From Streptomyces sp. NBC_00683 (GTDB taxonomy: Bacteria > Actinomycetota > Actinomycetes > Streptomycetales > Streptomycetaceae): a stretch of 64,000 nucleotides of DNA. Below the pieces are notes generated by a model. It worked only from the letters and a program-made list of their open reading frames with translations. It made no database searches and was not told where the DNA came from. Of the stretch, positions 24,971 through 33,269 are shown in pieces. The stretch covers positions 1,488,001 to 1,552,000 of the forward strand of contig NZ_CP109013.1 in NCBI RefSeq assembly GCF_036226745.1, given 5' to 3'. Position 1 is the stretch's first letter. Every line of letters starts with the position of its first letter. A program made the translations under genes and the position numbers.

Positions 24971-26238
24971 TGAATCACGCCGAGAACGTCGATCATGATG
25001 CGGTGCTGCGCGCACGGATGCTGCTGCTCGGATCCGGAAGGATCAACATCGACGAGGAGATCGACGCGTACCGGGTGCTCGCCCGGGTGAGCCCGGCCGT
25101 CTACCTGCCGCGCCTCGCCTCGGAACTGGTGACGTACGGCTACCGGGAGCTGCAGGACCCGGAGCTCCGGCTGGCACTGCGGGCCGAGGCCGCCGCTGCC
25201 GCGCGGGCGATGGACCCGGCGGAGCCGAAGCGGGCCGAGCTGCTCACTCGCGCCCTACGGGCCTGCCGGCACGAGCTGTACATCCTCGGACGGCGTAAGG
25301 AGGCCTTCGCCGTCTGCGAGGAGATGGCCCGTGAGGGACGCGAGGCGTACGCGGCGGGGCAGGTGGCGAGCCCTCTGTACGGGCACCATCCGCTGGCCGT
25401 CGCTCTGGCCGAGGAGGGACGCCACAGCGAATCGGCCCGGCTGCACGGGGAGATGGTCGAGGAGGAGCGGGCGGAGAGCGGTCCTACCGGTGTGTCCTTC
25501 TGGTCGATGGTCGCGTGGGCGGCCGAGCTGGACGCCTCCGGTCAGCACGGCGCGGCCATCGAGTCCTTCACCGAACTGGTGTCGGCAGGCCGCGAAAAGC
25601 TGGACCAGGGCCGCACTTCACTCGCCATCGTGACGTGGGAGCTGATCCGTCTCGCCCAGATGCTCGACGCGGAAGGACGCCGCGGCGAAGCCCGAACCAC
25701 GCGGAAGGAGGCTCTCGGGTTCCTTATCGAGCTGGCCGGGAGCGGCGAACGTCAGAGCTGGAGCAACATCGTCTCCTGGTGGCTCGTCCTGCTGGCCATG
25801 TCCGGGCGGACCGACGAAGTACCCGTGCCCGGGGAGCCCGCCCCGGCGTTCGGCCTGAACGACGGCTGGTCGCCCGATGTCAGGCAGGCCTACCTCGACG
25901 GCCGCGAAACACTCGAGGCCGAGATCGCGTCGTCGGCACCGCCGGCGCAGGCCGACCCGGCGTCCTATCTCGCCGAACTCGCCGTTCTGCAGCGTCGGCT
26001 GACGATTCGTTCGACCATGTACTGGGAGTCGCGCACCCATCTGTTCGTCGACCGCGTGCACCCCCTGTTCGACGAGGGGGTGGCCCTCACCCGCCGGCTG
26101 GCCGATGTGGACGAGGCACAGGGCCGCGCCCCGCTCGCCCGGGCTCTGACGGATCGATCGACCCTGCTGATCGCGGGGAAGCGGTACGGCGAGGCGCTGG
26201 CCGACTTCCGGGAGGCCGTCGACCTGCTCGACCGGTGA
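24970..26238 (+). CDS. Helical-repeat (TPR-like) hypothetical protein
   Basis: 422 aa, almost all alpha-helical. The recurring patterns 'YRVLARVSPAVYLPRLASEL', 'RALRACRHELYILGRRKEAF', 'LAVALAEEGRHSESARLHGE', 'ELDASGQHGAAIESFTELV' and 'LTDRSTLLIAGKRYGEALAD' look like TPR units with the Leu/Gly/Ala spacing of that repeat. No enzyme motif, signal peptide or membrane helix is present. Similar proteins are common in actinomycetes as stand-alone TPR proteins or regulators that lost their DNA-binding domain. The start has a good promoter directly in front. The response regulator follows 37 bp downstream but has its own promoter-like hexamer. Confidence 0.75.
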   Translation: MNHAENVDHDAVLRARMLLLGSGRINIDEEIDAYRVLARVSPAVYLPRLASELVTYGYRELQDPELRLALRAEAAAAARAMDPAEPKRAELLTRALRACRHELYILGRRKEAFAVCEEMAREGREAYAAGQVASPLYGHHPLAVALAEEGRHSESARLHGEMVEEERAESGPTGVSFWSMVAWAAELDASGQHGAAIESFTELVSAGREKLDQGRTSLAIVTWELIRLAQMLDAEGRRGEARTTRKEALGFLIELAGSGERQSWSNIVSWWLVLLAMSGRTDEVPVPGEPAPAFGLNDGWSPDVRQAYLDGRETLEAEIASSAPPAQADPASYLAELAVLQRRLTIRSTMYWESRTHLFVDRVHPLFDEGVALTRRLADVDEAQGRAPLARALTDRSTLLIAGKRYGEALADFREAVDLLDR

Positions 26239-26275
26239 GGAAGGCCGCACGACGGGCTCCTCTACGATCGACCGC

Positions 26276-27007
26276 GTGTGCGCAAACGTGATAGTCGCGG
26301 AAGACGACGCGAAGCAGGCCGAACTCGTACGCCGCTACCTCGAACGTGAAGGGCACGCGGTCACGGTGGTGGCGGACGGCCTCGCGGCGCTCGAGCAGGT
26401 CCGGCAGGGCACGCCGGACCTGCTCGTCCTCGACGTGATGATGCCGAGAGCCGACGGCCTGGACGTCATACGTGTACTGCGCTCCGAGGAACGGGAGTTG
26501 GCGGTTCTCATGCTGACCGCACGGGCCACGGAGGACGATCTGCTGCTCGGGCTCGACCTGGGCGCGGACGACTACATGACCAAGCCGTACAGTCCGCGCG
26601 AGCTGATGGCCCGGGTGCGTACCCTCCTGCGGCGCACCCATCGGCGTGCGGGCGAAGGCGGCCCGGGTGAGGGCGGGGTGCTGCGGGTGGGTGCCCTGGC
26701 CGTCGATCCCGTACGTCACGAAGTGGCGGCCGACGGGGTGCGGATCGAGTGCACGCCGGGCGAGTTCCGGCTGCTCGCCGCGATGGCCGCCGAACCCGAC
26801 CGCGTCTTCACCCGGGAGCAACTGCTGGCGGAACTGCACGGGTTCGACCGGTACATCAGCAGCCGCACCGTCGACGTGCACATCATGAACCTGCGGAAGA
26901 AGATCGAGCACGCACCCCGCCGGCCGGTCCGGCTGCTCACCGTCTTCGGTGTCGGCTACAAGCTGACGGATCCGGTGAAGGGTGCCTCGCGTGCGCCGGG
27001 CCGGTGA
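26276..27007 (+). CDS. OmpR/PhoB-type response regulator
   Basis: 243 aa. Receiver domain: 'NVIVAEDDAKQAELVRRYL' gives the acidic pair (Asp9-Asp10), 'PDLLVLDVMMPRADGLDVI' the phospho-acceptor Asp (about residue 53), 'VLMLTARATEDD' the Thr, and 'GADDYMTKPYSPRELMARV' the Lys (about 103). The C-terminal winged helix contains 'LTPGEF'-like '[16 protein letters not shown]', 'VFTREQLLAELHG' and 'SRTVDVHIMNLRKKIE' with the terminal hairpin 'LLTVFGVGYKL'. GTG at 26276 follows TACGAT by 7 bases. It overlaps the histidine kinase gene by 26 bp, so the two are translated from one mRNA. Confidence 0.96.
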   Translation: MCANVIVAEDDAKQAELVRRYLEREGHAVTVVADGLAALEQVRQGTPDLLVLDVMMPRADGLDVIRVLRSEERELAVLMLTARATEDDLLLGLDLGADDYMTKPYSPRELMARVRTLLRRTHRRAGEGGPGEGGVLRVGALAVDPVRHEVAADGVRIECTPGEFRLLAAMAAEPDRVFTREQLLAELHGFDRYISSRTVDVHIMNLRKKIEHAPRRPVRLLTVFGVGYKLTDPVKGASRAPGR

Positions 27008-28994
27008 GAACGACCGGCACCGACTGCCGCTCCGCAAGAGCCTGCTGGGCCGCCTGCTCGCCGTGTCGGCGCTCGTCGCGGCCTGTTCGGTCGCCGCGAC
27101 CGCATGGCTGGCCGTGCAGACCACGTCCGGCGCGATCGAGCAGGAGCAGGGTCAGAACCTCACCGCCGACACCCGTATCCACGACACCCTGCTCGGTTAC
27201 GCGGCGGCGCACCCCACCTGGGACGGTGTCGGGGCCACCGTGCGTGAGCTGGCCGACGAGTCGGGCCGGCGGATCACGCTGACGACGCAGAGCAGGGGCA
27301 TCCTCGCCGACTCCGCCGACGGTTCCCCTCCCCCACCGGCCCTGCCTCCCCAGGCATCGGCGGTCGTTGATCCCATGTCCGTGGACGCCGCCCTGTCGTC
27401 CGGGGCCGGATCAGCGACGATTCCCGTGGGCATGAGGTCCCGCAGCGACCGTGTCGACCCCCGCGCCGTCGGACCGTTCCGGCTGCCCGACGCCGAGCGT
27501 GCGTCGCTGCGCCGCGCCGCCGAGGAGGTGGCACGGTGCCTCAACCGGTCCGGTATCGCCTCGGACGTCGTGGAGGGGCCGAGCGGCCGGCCCCGTATCC
27601 AGGACGTGGGCAACGATCCCGACCGTCTGCAGGGCACCCGGTGCACGACGGAGGACCTGGACCGCCCGACCCCCACCGAGGAGAAGGCGCTCAGCGCTCT
27701 GAGCCGGCTGGCCAACGCCTGTCTGAGCCGGCAGAGCCGCGAGCCCGTCCGGCTCGGCCTCGACCTCTCCTGGGACACGGCCGGCGAGCCCTTCCCGGTC
27801 CCGGCAACCGCCGCGCCGACGCCCGTGCCGAGCAGCGCCCCCCGGGAGGCCCAGGTGGCTCCGTCCCCCGAGCCCACGGCCCTCACCAGTGAGAACGACC
27901 GGGCCATCGCCTCGTGCGTCGCCGTCGCACGCCGCGAACAGCTCAGCTCCTACGTCGCCCCGCCCTCACTGCTGTTCATCAGCGACCCCGGCGGCGGCGC
28001 CGTTCCCGCATTCGACCTGTCGCCCGCGAACACGGCCAGGATCACGGGGGTCGCGGCGCTCGTCCTCGCGCTCACCGTGGGCGCCTCCGTCCTCGCGGGG
28101 GCCCGGCTCGTACGACCGCTGCACGCGCTCACGGGAGCTGCCCAGCGGATGCGCGACGGTGAGGACTCGGCACCCGTGGTGGTCGCCGCGGACAACGAGA
28201 TCGGTCGGCTGGCCGCCGCCTTCAACGACATGTCCGCGCATCGCGCACGGCTGGAGGAGCAGCGCAAGGTGATGGTCAGCGACGTCGCCCACGAGCTGCG
28301 TACCCCGTTGAGCAATATCCGCGGCTGGCTGGAGGGCGCGCAGGACGGGATCGCCGAGCCCGACGCCATGTTCATCTCCTCTCTCCTCGAGGAGGCGGTG
28401 CAGCTGCAGCACATCATCGACGACCTCCAGGACCTGTCGGCGGCGGATGCGGGGGTGCTGCGCCTGCACCCCGAGCCGGTACGGATCGAGGAACTGCTCG
28501 CCCATGTCGCCGCGGCCCACCAGGCGCAGGCCGACGCGGCGGAGGTCGGTCTGACGGTGGCCGCCTCGACCGCCGGGGCACCCCTGCCCTCACTCACCGC
28601 CGATCCGGTACGGCTGCGGCAGGCCATGGGCAACCTGGTCTCCAACGCCGTACGCCACACCCCTGCGGGCGGGCGGGTCACACTGCGCGCGTACGCCACC
28701 GGGCCCGAGGAGGAGGAGCAGGAGCAGGGGCGGGTGGCTCTGGAGGTCGCCGACACCGGCAGCGGTATCCCGGCGGAGGATCTGCGGTACGTCTTCGACC
28801 GCTTCTGGCGCGCAGAGAAGTCCCGCAGCAGGCGCACGGGAGGCAGCGGGCTGGGTCTGGCCATCGTCCGAAAGCTCGCCGAGGCGCATGGCGGGACGGC
28901 CGACGTCGTCAGCACGGTGGGTGAGGGATCGGTCTTCACTCTGAGGCTGCCCCAGGCGGTCCCCGATCCCGGGGACGCGGGCCTGATGCGATGA
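26982..28994 (+). CDS. Sensor histidine kinase with large extracytoplasmic domain
   Basis: 670 aa. TM1 'LLGRLLAVSALVAACSVAAT' (about 21-40), a long extracytoplasmic domain (about 45-345), TM2 'ITGVAALVLALTVGASVLAG' (about 350-369), HAMP (about 370-422), HisKA 'SDVAHELRTPLSNIRGWL' (phospho-His about 437) and HATPase_c with 'NLVSNAVRHTP', 'DTGSGIP' and 'GGSGLGLAIV'. The extracytoplasmic domain has four Cys ('ARCLNRSG', 'TRCTTED', 'NACLSRQ', 'ASCVAVARR'), probably two disulfides, and a Pro-rich linker near 285-310. This resembles BaeS/CpxA-like sensors of envelope stress. Next genes are a surface protein and a sortase, so the wall is the likely site of sensing. Confidence 0.95.
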   Translation: MPRVRRAGENDRHRLPLRKSLLGRLLAVSALVAACSVAATAWLAVQTTSGAIEQEQGQNLTADTRIHDTLLGYAAAHPTWDGVGATVRELADESGRRITLTTQSRGILADSADGSPPPPALPPQASAVVDPMSVDAALSSGAGSATIPVGMRSRSDRVDPRAVGPFRLPDAERASLRRAAEEVARCLNRSGIASDVVEGPSGRPRIQDVGNDPDRLQGTRCTTEDLDRPTPTEEKALSALSRLANACLSRQSREPVRLGLDLSWDTAGEPFPVPATAAPTPVPSSAPREAQVAPSPEPTALTSENDRAIASCVAVARREQLSSYVAPPSLLFISDPGGGAVPAFDLSPANTARITGVAALVLALTVGASVLAGARLVRPLHALTGAAQRMRDGEDSAPVVVAADNEIGRLAAAFNDMSAHRARLEEQRKVMVSDVAHELRTPLSNIRGWLEGAQDGIAEPDAMFISSLLEEAVQLQHIIDDLQDLSAADAGVLRLHPEPVRIEELLAHVAAAHQAQADAAEVGLTVAASTAGAPLPSLTADPVRLRQAMGNLVSNAVRHTPAGGRVTLRAYATGPEEEEQEQGRVALEVADTGSGIPAEDLRYVFDRFWRAEKSRSRRTGGSGLGLAIVRKLAEAHGGTADVVSTVGEGSVFTLRLPQAVPDPGDAGLMR

Positions 28995-29011
28995 ACACAG
29001 CGTCCTGACAG

Positions 29012-29026
29012 CTTCCTCATAACTTC
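29012..29026 (+). promoter_or_regulatory. Possible response-regulator direct repeat
   Basis: CTTC recurs at 29012 and 29023 (11 bp, one helical turn) within CTTCCTCATAACTTC. It lies about 85 bp before the small surface protein. OmpR-family regulators bind direct repeats of this spacing, so it may be a site for the regulator encoded at 26276-27007. Low certainty because only two short half sites are visible. Confidence 0.35.
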
Positions 29027-29111
29027 ACTCCAGTCTGTCGGCATGCCCGGCGTCCGAAGCGCATTCGCGTGCGGGCCCCACCAAAGCCGGGCTGGAATCG
29101 GAGTCCTTCAC

Positions 29112-29474
29112 ATGTCCCCTCGTTCGACCCTGCGCACCGCAGTCCTCTCCGCCGTCGCCGCGGGCGCGGTCCTCGTCCCGTCGGCCGCGGCCGTCGCGGA
29201 CGACGCCACTCCCAAGCCGGTGCCGACCGCCGCAGAGCGCACCGCCACACCCAGCCCCGCGCCGGAAGAGGCCGCGCCCTCCGCGGCACCGGCCCCGGCC
29301 GAGAAGTTCAGGAGCAGGGTGACGCCCCGGGGCGGCGTCGCCGCAGGTGAGCGCGCGGCCGCGGAGAGGGGCGGCAGCACGGCGCTGTACGGCTCGGCGG
29401 CGGGAGCGGTCCTGCTCGCCGGCGCCGGCACGTTCGTGCTGCGCCGCCGCTCCGCCGCAGACCGCAACGGCTGA
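29112..29474 (+). CDS. Small secreted/membrane-anchored Ala/Pro-rich protein
   Basis: 120 aa from ATG 29112. Signal peptide 'TLRTAVLSAVAAGAVLVPSAAAVA' with cleavage expected after 'AVA' (about 31), a Pro/Ala/Thr-rich middle ('PTAAERTATPSPAPEEAAPS'), and a C-terminal hydrophobic helix 'LYGSAAGAVLLAGAGTFVL' followed by 'RRRSA'. That tail is exactly the shape of a cell-wall sorting signal, but the L-P-x-T-G motif is not present; the residues before the helix read 'GERAAAERGGST'. It may be a simple membrane-anchored surface protein, or a substrate of a sortase that recognises another motif. A class F sortase gene follows directly. Confidence 0.7.
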   Translation: MSPRSTLRTAVLSAVAAGAVLVPSAAAVADDATPKPVPTAAERTATPSPAPEEAAPSAAPAPAEKFRSRVTPRGGVAAGERAAAERGGSTALYGSAAGAVLLAGAGTFVLRRRSAADRNG

Positions 29475-29483
29475 CCTGCCCTC

Positions 29484-29520
29484 GGGTGGCGCCGCTCCGC
29501 GTGACGGGGCGGCGCCACCC
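29484..29520 (+). terminator. Strong hairpin between surface protein and sortase genes
   Basis: GGGTGGCGCCGC (29484-29495) pairs perfectly with 29509-29520 around a 13-base loop. It starts 10 bp after the surface protein stop and ends 37 bp before the sortase ATG. It could be a partial terminator or an mRNA-stabilising hairpin that makes much more surface protein than sortase. Confidence 0.6.
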
Positions 29521-29557
29521 TGCTGTTCCACCCGATCCGCCTACGCCCGGAGCCACC

Positions 29558-30172
29558 ATGCCCCGTACCGCACACGTCTTCCGCCGCGCCCTCATGTCCT
29601 CGGCCGCCGCCGTTCTGATCCTGGTCCCGCTCACCGGCTGCTCAACCTCCGGCGCTGCGCAGCCGCCCGCCGCGGTCACGTCGGCGTCCGGAGCGGCGGA
29701 GCGCCCGAACGCGTCGGAGTCCCCGAACGCACCGGCTCCCACGCAGATCTCCATCCCCTCGATCGGGGTGACGAGTCAGCTGATGCGGCTGGGGCTCAAC
29801 GCGGACGGCACCGTGGAGGTTCCGCCCGCGGACAAGGGCATGACGGCGGGCTGGTACGCGGGAGGGGCCGTTCCCGGGGAGCCGGGCGCCGCCGTGGTCA
29901 TCGGCCACAACGACACCCGGTTCGGCAAGGCTGTCTTCCACGACCTGAAGAGGATTGCCGAGGGTGCGGACATCACGGTCCTCAACGGGCTCGGCGAGCG
30001 GACGCACTTCACGGTCACGGGCACCGAGACCGTCAGCAAGAGCGCCTTCCCCAGTGAGAAGGTCTACGGGGAGACCGGCGACCGCGTGCTCCGGCTCATC
30101 ACGTGCGACGGATCGTTCGACGCCGATGGGCACCCGGTGGACAACCTCATCGTCTACGCGACGCTCAGCTGA
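29558..30172 (+). CDS. Class F sortase, predicted lipoprotein
   Basis: 204 aa. Sortase barrel: 'ISIPSIGVTSQLMRLGLN' (about 68), 'GWYAGGAVPGEPGAAVVIGH' with the catalytic His (about 121), and 'VLRLITCDGSFDADGHPVDN' with the catalytic Cys (about 184). The motif set and length match class F of actinobacteria. The usual Arg position near the C terminus is not obvious; the protein ends 'VDNLIVYATLS'. The N terminus 'AAAVLILVPLTGC' looks like a lipobox (L-T-G-C), so it may be lipid-anchored instead of held by a TM helix. ATG 29558 was chosen as start of the signal. It follows the two-component genes and a small surface protein. Confidence 0.88.
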   Translation: MPRTAHVFRRALMSSAAAVLILVPLTGCSTSGAAQPPAAVTSASGAAERPNASESPNAPAPTQISIPSIGVTSQLMRLGLNADGTVEVPPADKGMTAGWYAGGAVPGEPGAAVVIGHNDTRFGKAVFHDLKRIAEGADITVLNGLGERTHFTVTGTETVSKSAFPSEKVYGETGDRVLRLITCDGSFDADGHPVDNLIVYATLS

Positions 30173-30317
30173 CGGAACCCCGGACGCCGCGGCCCGTTCC
30201 TCGTCCCGACCTGTTCGTACTGCTGCCGCAAGACGCCGTACATCCCACCTCTACCCACGAGTAACTCCCCCTGGTTTGATGGGCGTCACCGCTCCGAACC
30301 CCACACCAGGAGAGCCT

Positions 30318-31298
30318 GTGCCGCACACCGCGATCCGCCGTATCTCCGGCGCGACCCTGGCCGCCGCCCTCGCCGCAGCCACGCTCGCACTCAACGCCCC
30401 GCAGGCATCGGCGGCGGACACCCCGTCGCTGCGCGTTCTCACGTACAACACGTTCCTCTTCAGCAAGACCCTGTACCCGAACTGGGGCCAGGACCACCGG
30501 GCCAGGGAGATACCGAGGACGGCCTTCTTCCAGGGCAACGACGTCGTCGTGCTCCAGGAGGCGTTCGACAACGCCGCGTCCGACGCCCTGCTGCAGAACG
30601 CCTCCGCCCAGTACCCGTACCGGACACCTGTGGTGGGACGGAGCAAGAGCGGCTGGGACGCGACGAGCGGGGCCTACTCGGCGACGACCCCGGAGGACGG
30701 TGGCGTCACCGTTCTGAGCAAGTGGCCCATCGTCCGCAAGGAGCAGCACGTCTACAAGGACGCCTGCGGGAGCGACTGGTGGTCCAACAAGGGCTTCGCG
30801 TACGCCGAGTTGAACGTCAACGGCGCCCGCGTCCACGTGGTCGGGACCCACGCGCAGTCGACCGACCCCGGATGCGGGGCGGGCGAGGCGGCCCGGATGC
30901 GCAGCCTGCAGTTCAGGCAGATCGACGCGTTCCTCGACGCGAAGAACATCCCCGCGTCCGAACAGGTCGTCGTGGCAGGCGACTTCAACGTCGACTCGCA
31001 CTCCCCCGAGTATGCGTCGATGCTCGCCGACGGCGGGCTGGCGGGCTCGGACGCCCGTACCGGACACCCGTACTCGTTCGACACCCAGGACAACTCGATC
31101 GCCGCCGAGCGCTACCCCGACGACCCCCGCGAGGACCTGGACTACGTCCTGCACCGCGCGGGCCACGCGAAGCCGTCCGGGTGGACGAACCACGTGGTGA
31201 AGGAGAACAGCGCGCCCTGGACGGTGAGCAGTTGGGGTACGGACTACACGTACACGAACCTCTCCGACCACTATCCGGTGGTCGCGTCCGGTCAGTAG
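30318..31298 (+). CDS. Secreted sphingomyelinase C-type phosphodiesterase
   Basis: 326 aa. Signal peptide 'SGATLAAALAAATLALNAPQ' followed by 'ASAADTPS' (cleavage near residue 34). The catalytic domain is of the endonuclease/exonuclease/phosphatase fold, as in Bacillus sphingomyelinase: 'LRVLTYNTFLFS', 'DVVVLQEAFDN' (Mg-binding Glu), 'VVGTHAQSTDPGCG', 'VVAGDFNVDSHSPEY' (Asp/Asn), 'REDLDYVLHRAG' and 'LSDHYPVVASGQ' (catalytic Asp-His at the C terminus). It would cut sphingomyelin to ceramide and phosphocholine outside the cell, probably for nutrition or host or soil-animal membrane attack. GTG 30318 has AGGAGA upstream; upstream frame is not part of the gene. Confidence 0.9.
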   Translation: MPHTAIRRISGATLAAALAAATLALNAPQASAADTPSLRVLTYNTFLFSKTLYPNWGQDHRAREIPRTAFFQGNDVVVLQEAFDNAASDALLQNASAQYPYRTPVVGRSKSGWDATSGAYSATTPEDGGVTVLSKWPIVRKEQHVYKDACGSDWWSNKGFAYAELNVNGARVHVVGTHAQSTDPGCGAGEAARMRSLQFRQIDAFLDAKNIPASEQVVVAGDFNVDSHSPEYASMLADGGLAGSDARTGHPYSFDTQDNSIAAERYPDDPREDLDYVLHRAGHAKPSGWTNHVVKENSAPWTVSSWGTDYTYTNLSDHYPVVASGQ

Positions 31299-31410
31299 GG
31301 ACACAGGGGACAATCGGACGGGTGAGGGGCGGGCAACGCGCGGTGGAGGGTGCACCGCGCCGCGGCCCTCCTCCCGCCCGGCCCGCCCGCGTACCCCGAA
31401 GGACCGTCTC

Positions 31411-32202
31411 TTGCGACCTGAGCCCCAGCCGTTCCAGCTCGTTCCGGGCGCCGCCGGATCACCGGTGCTGCTCCACGTCCCCCACTCGTCCCGATCCGTC
31501 CCGGCGCACGTACGCGACGGCATCCTGCTGGACGACGGAGCCCTGGAGCGGGAGCTCGACCAGATCACGGACGCGCACACCGCCGCGCTCGCGGCCCTGG
31601 CCCGCGAAGCCTGCGCCCAGGCACCCTGGCAGTTCCTCAACGGTCTGTCGCGCCTGGTCATCGACCCCGAGCGGTTCCCGGACGACCGGGAGGAGATGCT
31701 GGCGGTCGGCATGGGCGCGGTCTACACGCACACCACCTTCCGCGAACGGCTCCGCGCGTCCGGCGTGGACCCGCAGCCGCTGCTCGACCGCTACTTCCAT
31801 CCGTACGCACGAGCAATGACGGCGGCGGTCGACGAACGGCTGGCCGCCACGGGGCGGGCGGTCGTCATCGACGTCCACTCCTACCCGACCACGGCGCTCC
31901 CGTACGAACTGCACGGTGCGGGCCCGCGCCCGCCGGTCTGCCTGGGCACCGACAGCTTCCACACACCGCCCGGCCTGCTGGCCGGGGCCGAGGCGGCGTT
32001 CGCCGGGTTCGGGGGCACGGGGCTCGACAGCCCGTTCCCGGGTACCTATGTGCCGCTGAAGCACTACGGGAAGGACCGCCGGGTCAGCGCGCTGATGATC
32101 GAGATCCGCCGCGACCAGTACATGACCGAGCCGGGCGGCCCCGCGGGGCCGGGCCTCAAGGCGTTGGCGTCCGCGCTGGCCGAGCTGGTGGACGGACTGT
32201 AG
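31411..32202 (+). CDS. N-formylglutamate amidohydrolase family protein
   Basis: 263 aa. Family motifs in order: 'VLLHVPHSSRSVP' (about residue 18), 'ELDQITDAHTAALA' (about 47), 'NGLSRLVIDPERFPDD' (about 75), 'VVIDVHSYPTTAL' (about 153) and 'LMIEIRRDQYMTE' (about 228). These provide the Zn/His/Asp ligands of the FGase fold. It would hydrolyse N-formylglutamate (last step of some histidine-degradation routes) or related N-acyl or N-formyl amino acids. No hut genes are near. TTG at 31411 has GAAGGA at the right distance and is the only plausible start. It lies 112 bp after the sphingomyelinase, perhaps on the same mRNA. Confidence 0.9.
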   Translation: MRPEPQPFQLVPGAAGSPVLLHVPHSSRSVPAHVRDGILLDDGALERELDQITDAHTAALAALAREACAQAPWQFLNGLSRLVIDPERFPDDREEMLAVGMGAVYTHTTFRERLRASGVDPQPLLDRYFHPYARAMTAAVDERLAATGRAVVIDVHSYPTTALPYELHGAGPRPPVCLGTDSFHTPPGLLAGAEAAFAGFGGTGLDSPFPGTYVPLKHYGKDRRVSALMIEIRRDQYMTEPGGPAGPGLKALASALAELVDGL

Positions 32203-32239
32203 GTCGGTCCCGACGGCCGGCCCCGGCCGCGATCGGTCC

Positions 32240-33106
32240 TCAGCCGGCGGCGTCGGGCGCCGGCCTGTGCTCGGCGGCCCAGGAGGCGAGGATGCGCAGC
32301 CCGTCGTGCGAGGGCGTGCCGGGCTCCGCCGTCCAGACGACGAGCTGCTGGTCGGGGTCGGTCGTGGCGGTGAGCGTGTCCCAGTCCAGGGACAGCTCGC
32401 CGGCTATCGGATGGTGGAGCGCCTTGGTTCCCACGCTGAGGGTGGCGACCTGGTGGGCCGCCCACCACTGGCGGAAGTCCGGATCCTGGACGGAGAGCTC
32501 CCCCACGAGGGCGGTGAGCCTGGGGTCGTCGGGGTACTTGGCGGCTTCCATGCGCAGTTGGGCGACGCAGGTGCGGGCCACGGTCTCCCAGTCGGCGTAC
32601 AGCGTCCGCATGGCGGGATCCGTGAAGAGGATCCGCACGTAGTTCCGCTGCTTTTCCGGAACCTTGCCGAAATCGGTGACCAGGGTGGCGGCCAGTGAAT
32701 TCCATGCGATGACGTCCATACGGCGTCCCAGGACAACGGCCGGGGTGGCACTGAGATCGTCCAGGACCCGCCGCAATTGCGGTTGCACTTTCTGCCTCGC
32801 GCGCCGCCGGGGCCGCGCGTTCTCCTTTCCCGCGAGGCCGAAGAGGTAGTCGCGCTGGTCGTCGTCGAGGTGAAGGGCCTGGGCGAGAGCCCTCAGCACA
32901 GGCGTGGACGCCTGGATGCGCCCCTGCTCCAGACGGGTGTAGTAGTCGGTGGAGATCGAGGCCAGCTGGGCAACCTCTTCCCTGCGCAGCCCAGGGACCC
33001 TGCGGGGGCCGCCGCTCTCGGGCAGACCCACGGTACGAGGGCTGAGCTCGCTGCGGCGGGCCTTGAGGAACTCGCCCAGCTCGTTCAGATGCGCATCGGA
33101 GGTCAT
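32240..33106 (-). CDS. XRE-type regulator with MmyB-like ligand domain
   Basis: 288 aa. N-terminal HTH: 'LGEFLKARRSELSPRTVGLP', 'GLRREEVAQLASISTDYYTR' and 'LEQGRIQASTPVLRALAQAL' (about 10-75) are the MmyB/XRE signature of Streptomyces. The C-terminal domain (about 105-270) is the MmyB-like PAS fold: 'MDVIAWNSLAATLV', 'NYVRILFTDPAMRTLYADWE' and 'QWWAAHQVATLSVGTKALHH'. In a homologue this domain binds a fatty acid. ATG at 33106 begins the conserved part; the frame to 33322 is not used. It is divergent from a cupin-ADH pair, and a perfect palindrome sits between, so it most likely controls that pair and itself. Confidence 0.92.
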   Translation of the reverse strand: MTSDAHLNELGEFLKARRSELSPRTVGLPESGGPRRVPGLRREEVAQLASISTDYYTRLEQGRIQASTPVLRALAQALHLDDDQRDYLFGLAGKENARPRRRARQKVQPQLRRVLDDLSATPAVVLGRRMDVIAWNSLAATLVTDFGKVPEKQRNYVRILFTDPAMRTLYADWETVARTCVAQLRMEAAKYPDDPRLTALVGELSVQDPDFRQWWAAHQVATLSVGTKALHHPIAGELSLDWDTLTATTDPDQQLVVWTAEPGTPSHDGLRILASWAAEHRPAPDAAG

Positions 33107-33143
33107 GTGTTCCAGTCTGGCACCGGTCGGCCGCTGTGAGAGG

Positions 33144-33191
33144 GGGAGAGATCTCTCCCAGGATGTTTCTCTCCCCGGAGGAAAGTCTCCC
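33144..33191. promoter_or_regulatory. Palindromic operator with spaced half sites
   Basis: GGGAGAGATCTCTCCC (33144-33159) is a perfect 16-bp palindrome. Its right half TCTCTCCC (33152) recurs at 33168 and, with two mismatches, at 33184, giving 16-bp steps. It lies between the start of the MmyB-type regulator (33106) and the cupin gene (33270). This is the expected place for the regulator's binding site. Confidence 0.7.
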
Positions 33192-33269
33192 CTTTGCGGC
33201 CGCGCATGCGGGTGTAAACCTTGGCGGAGCGGCCGGCACAGGCAGTGGTTTTCCGAAGGAGAGGTACCC

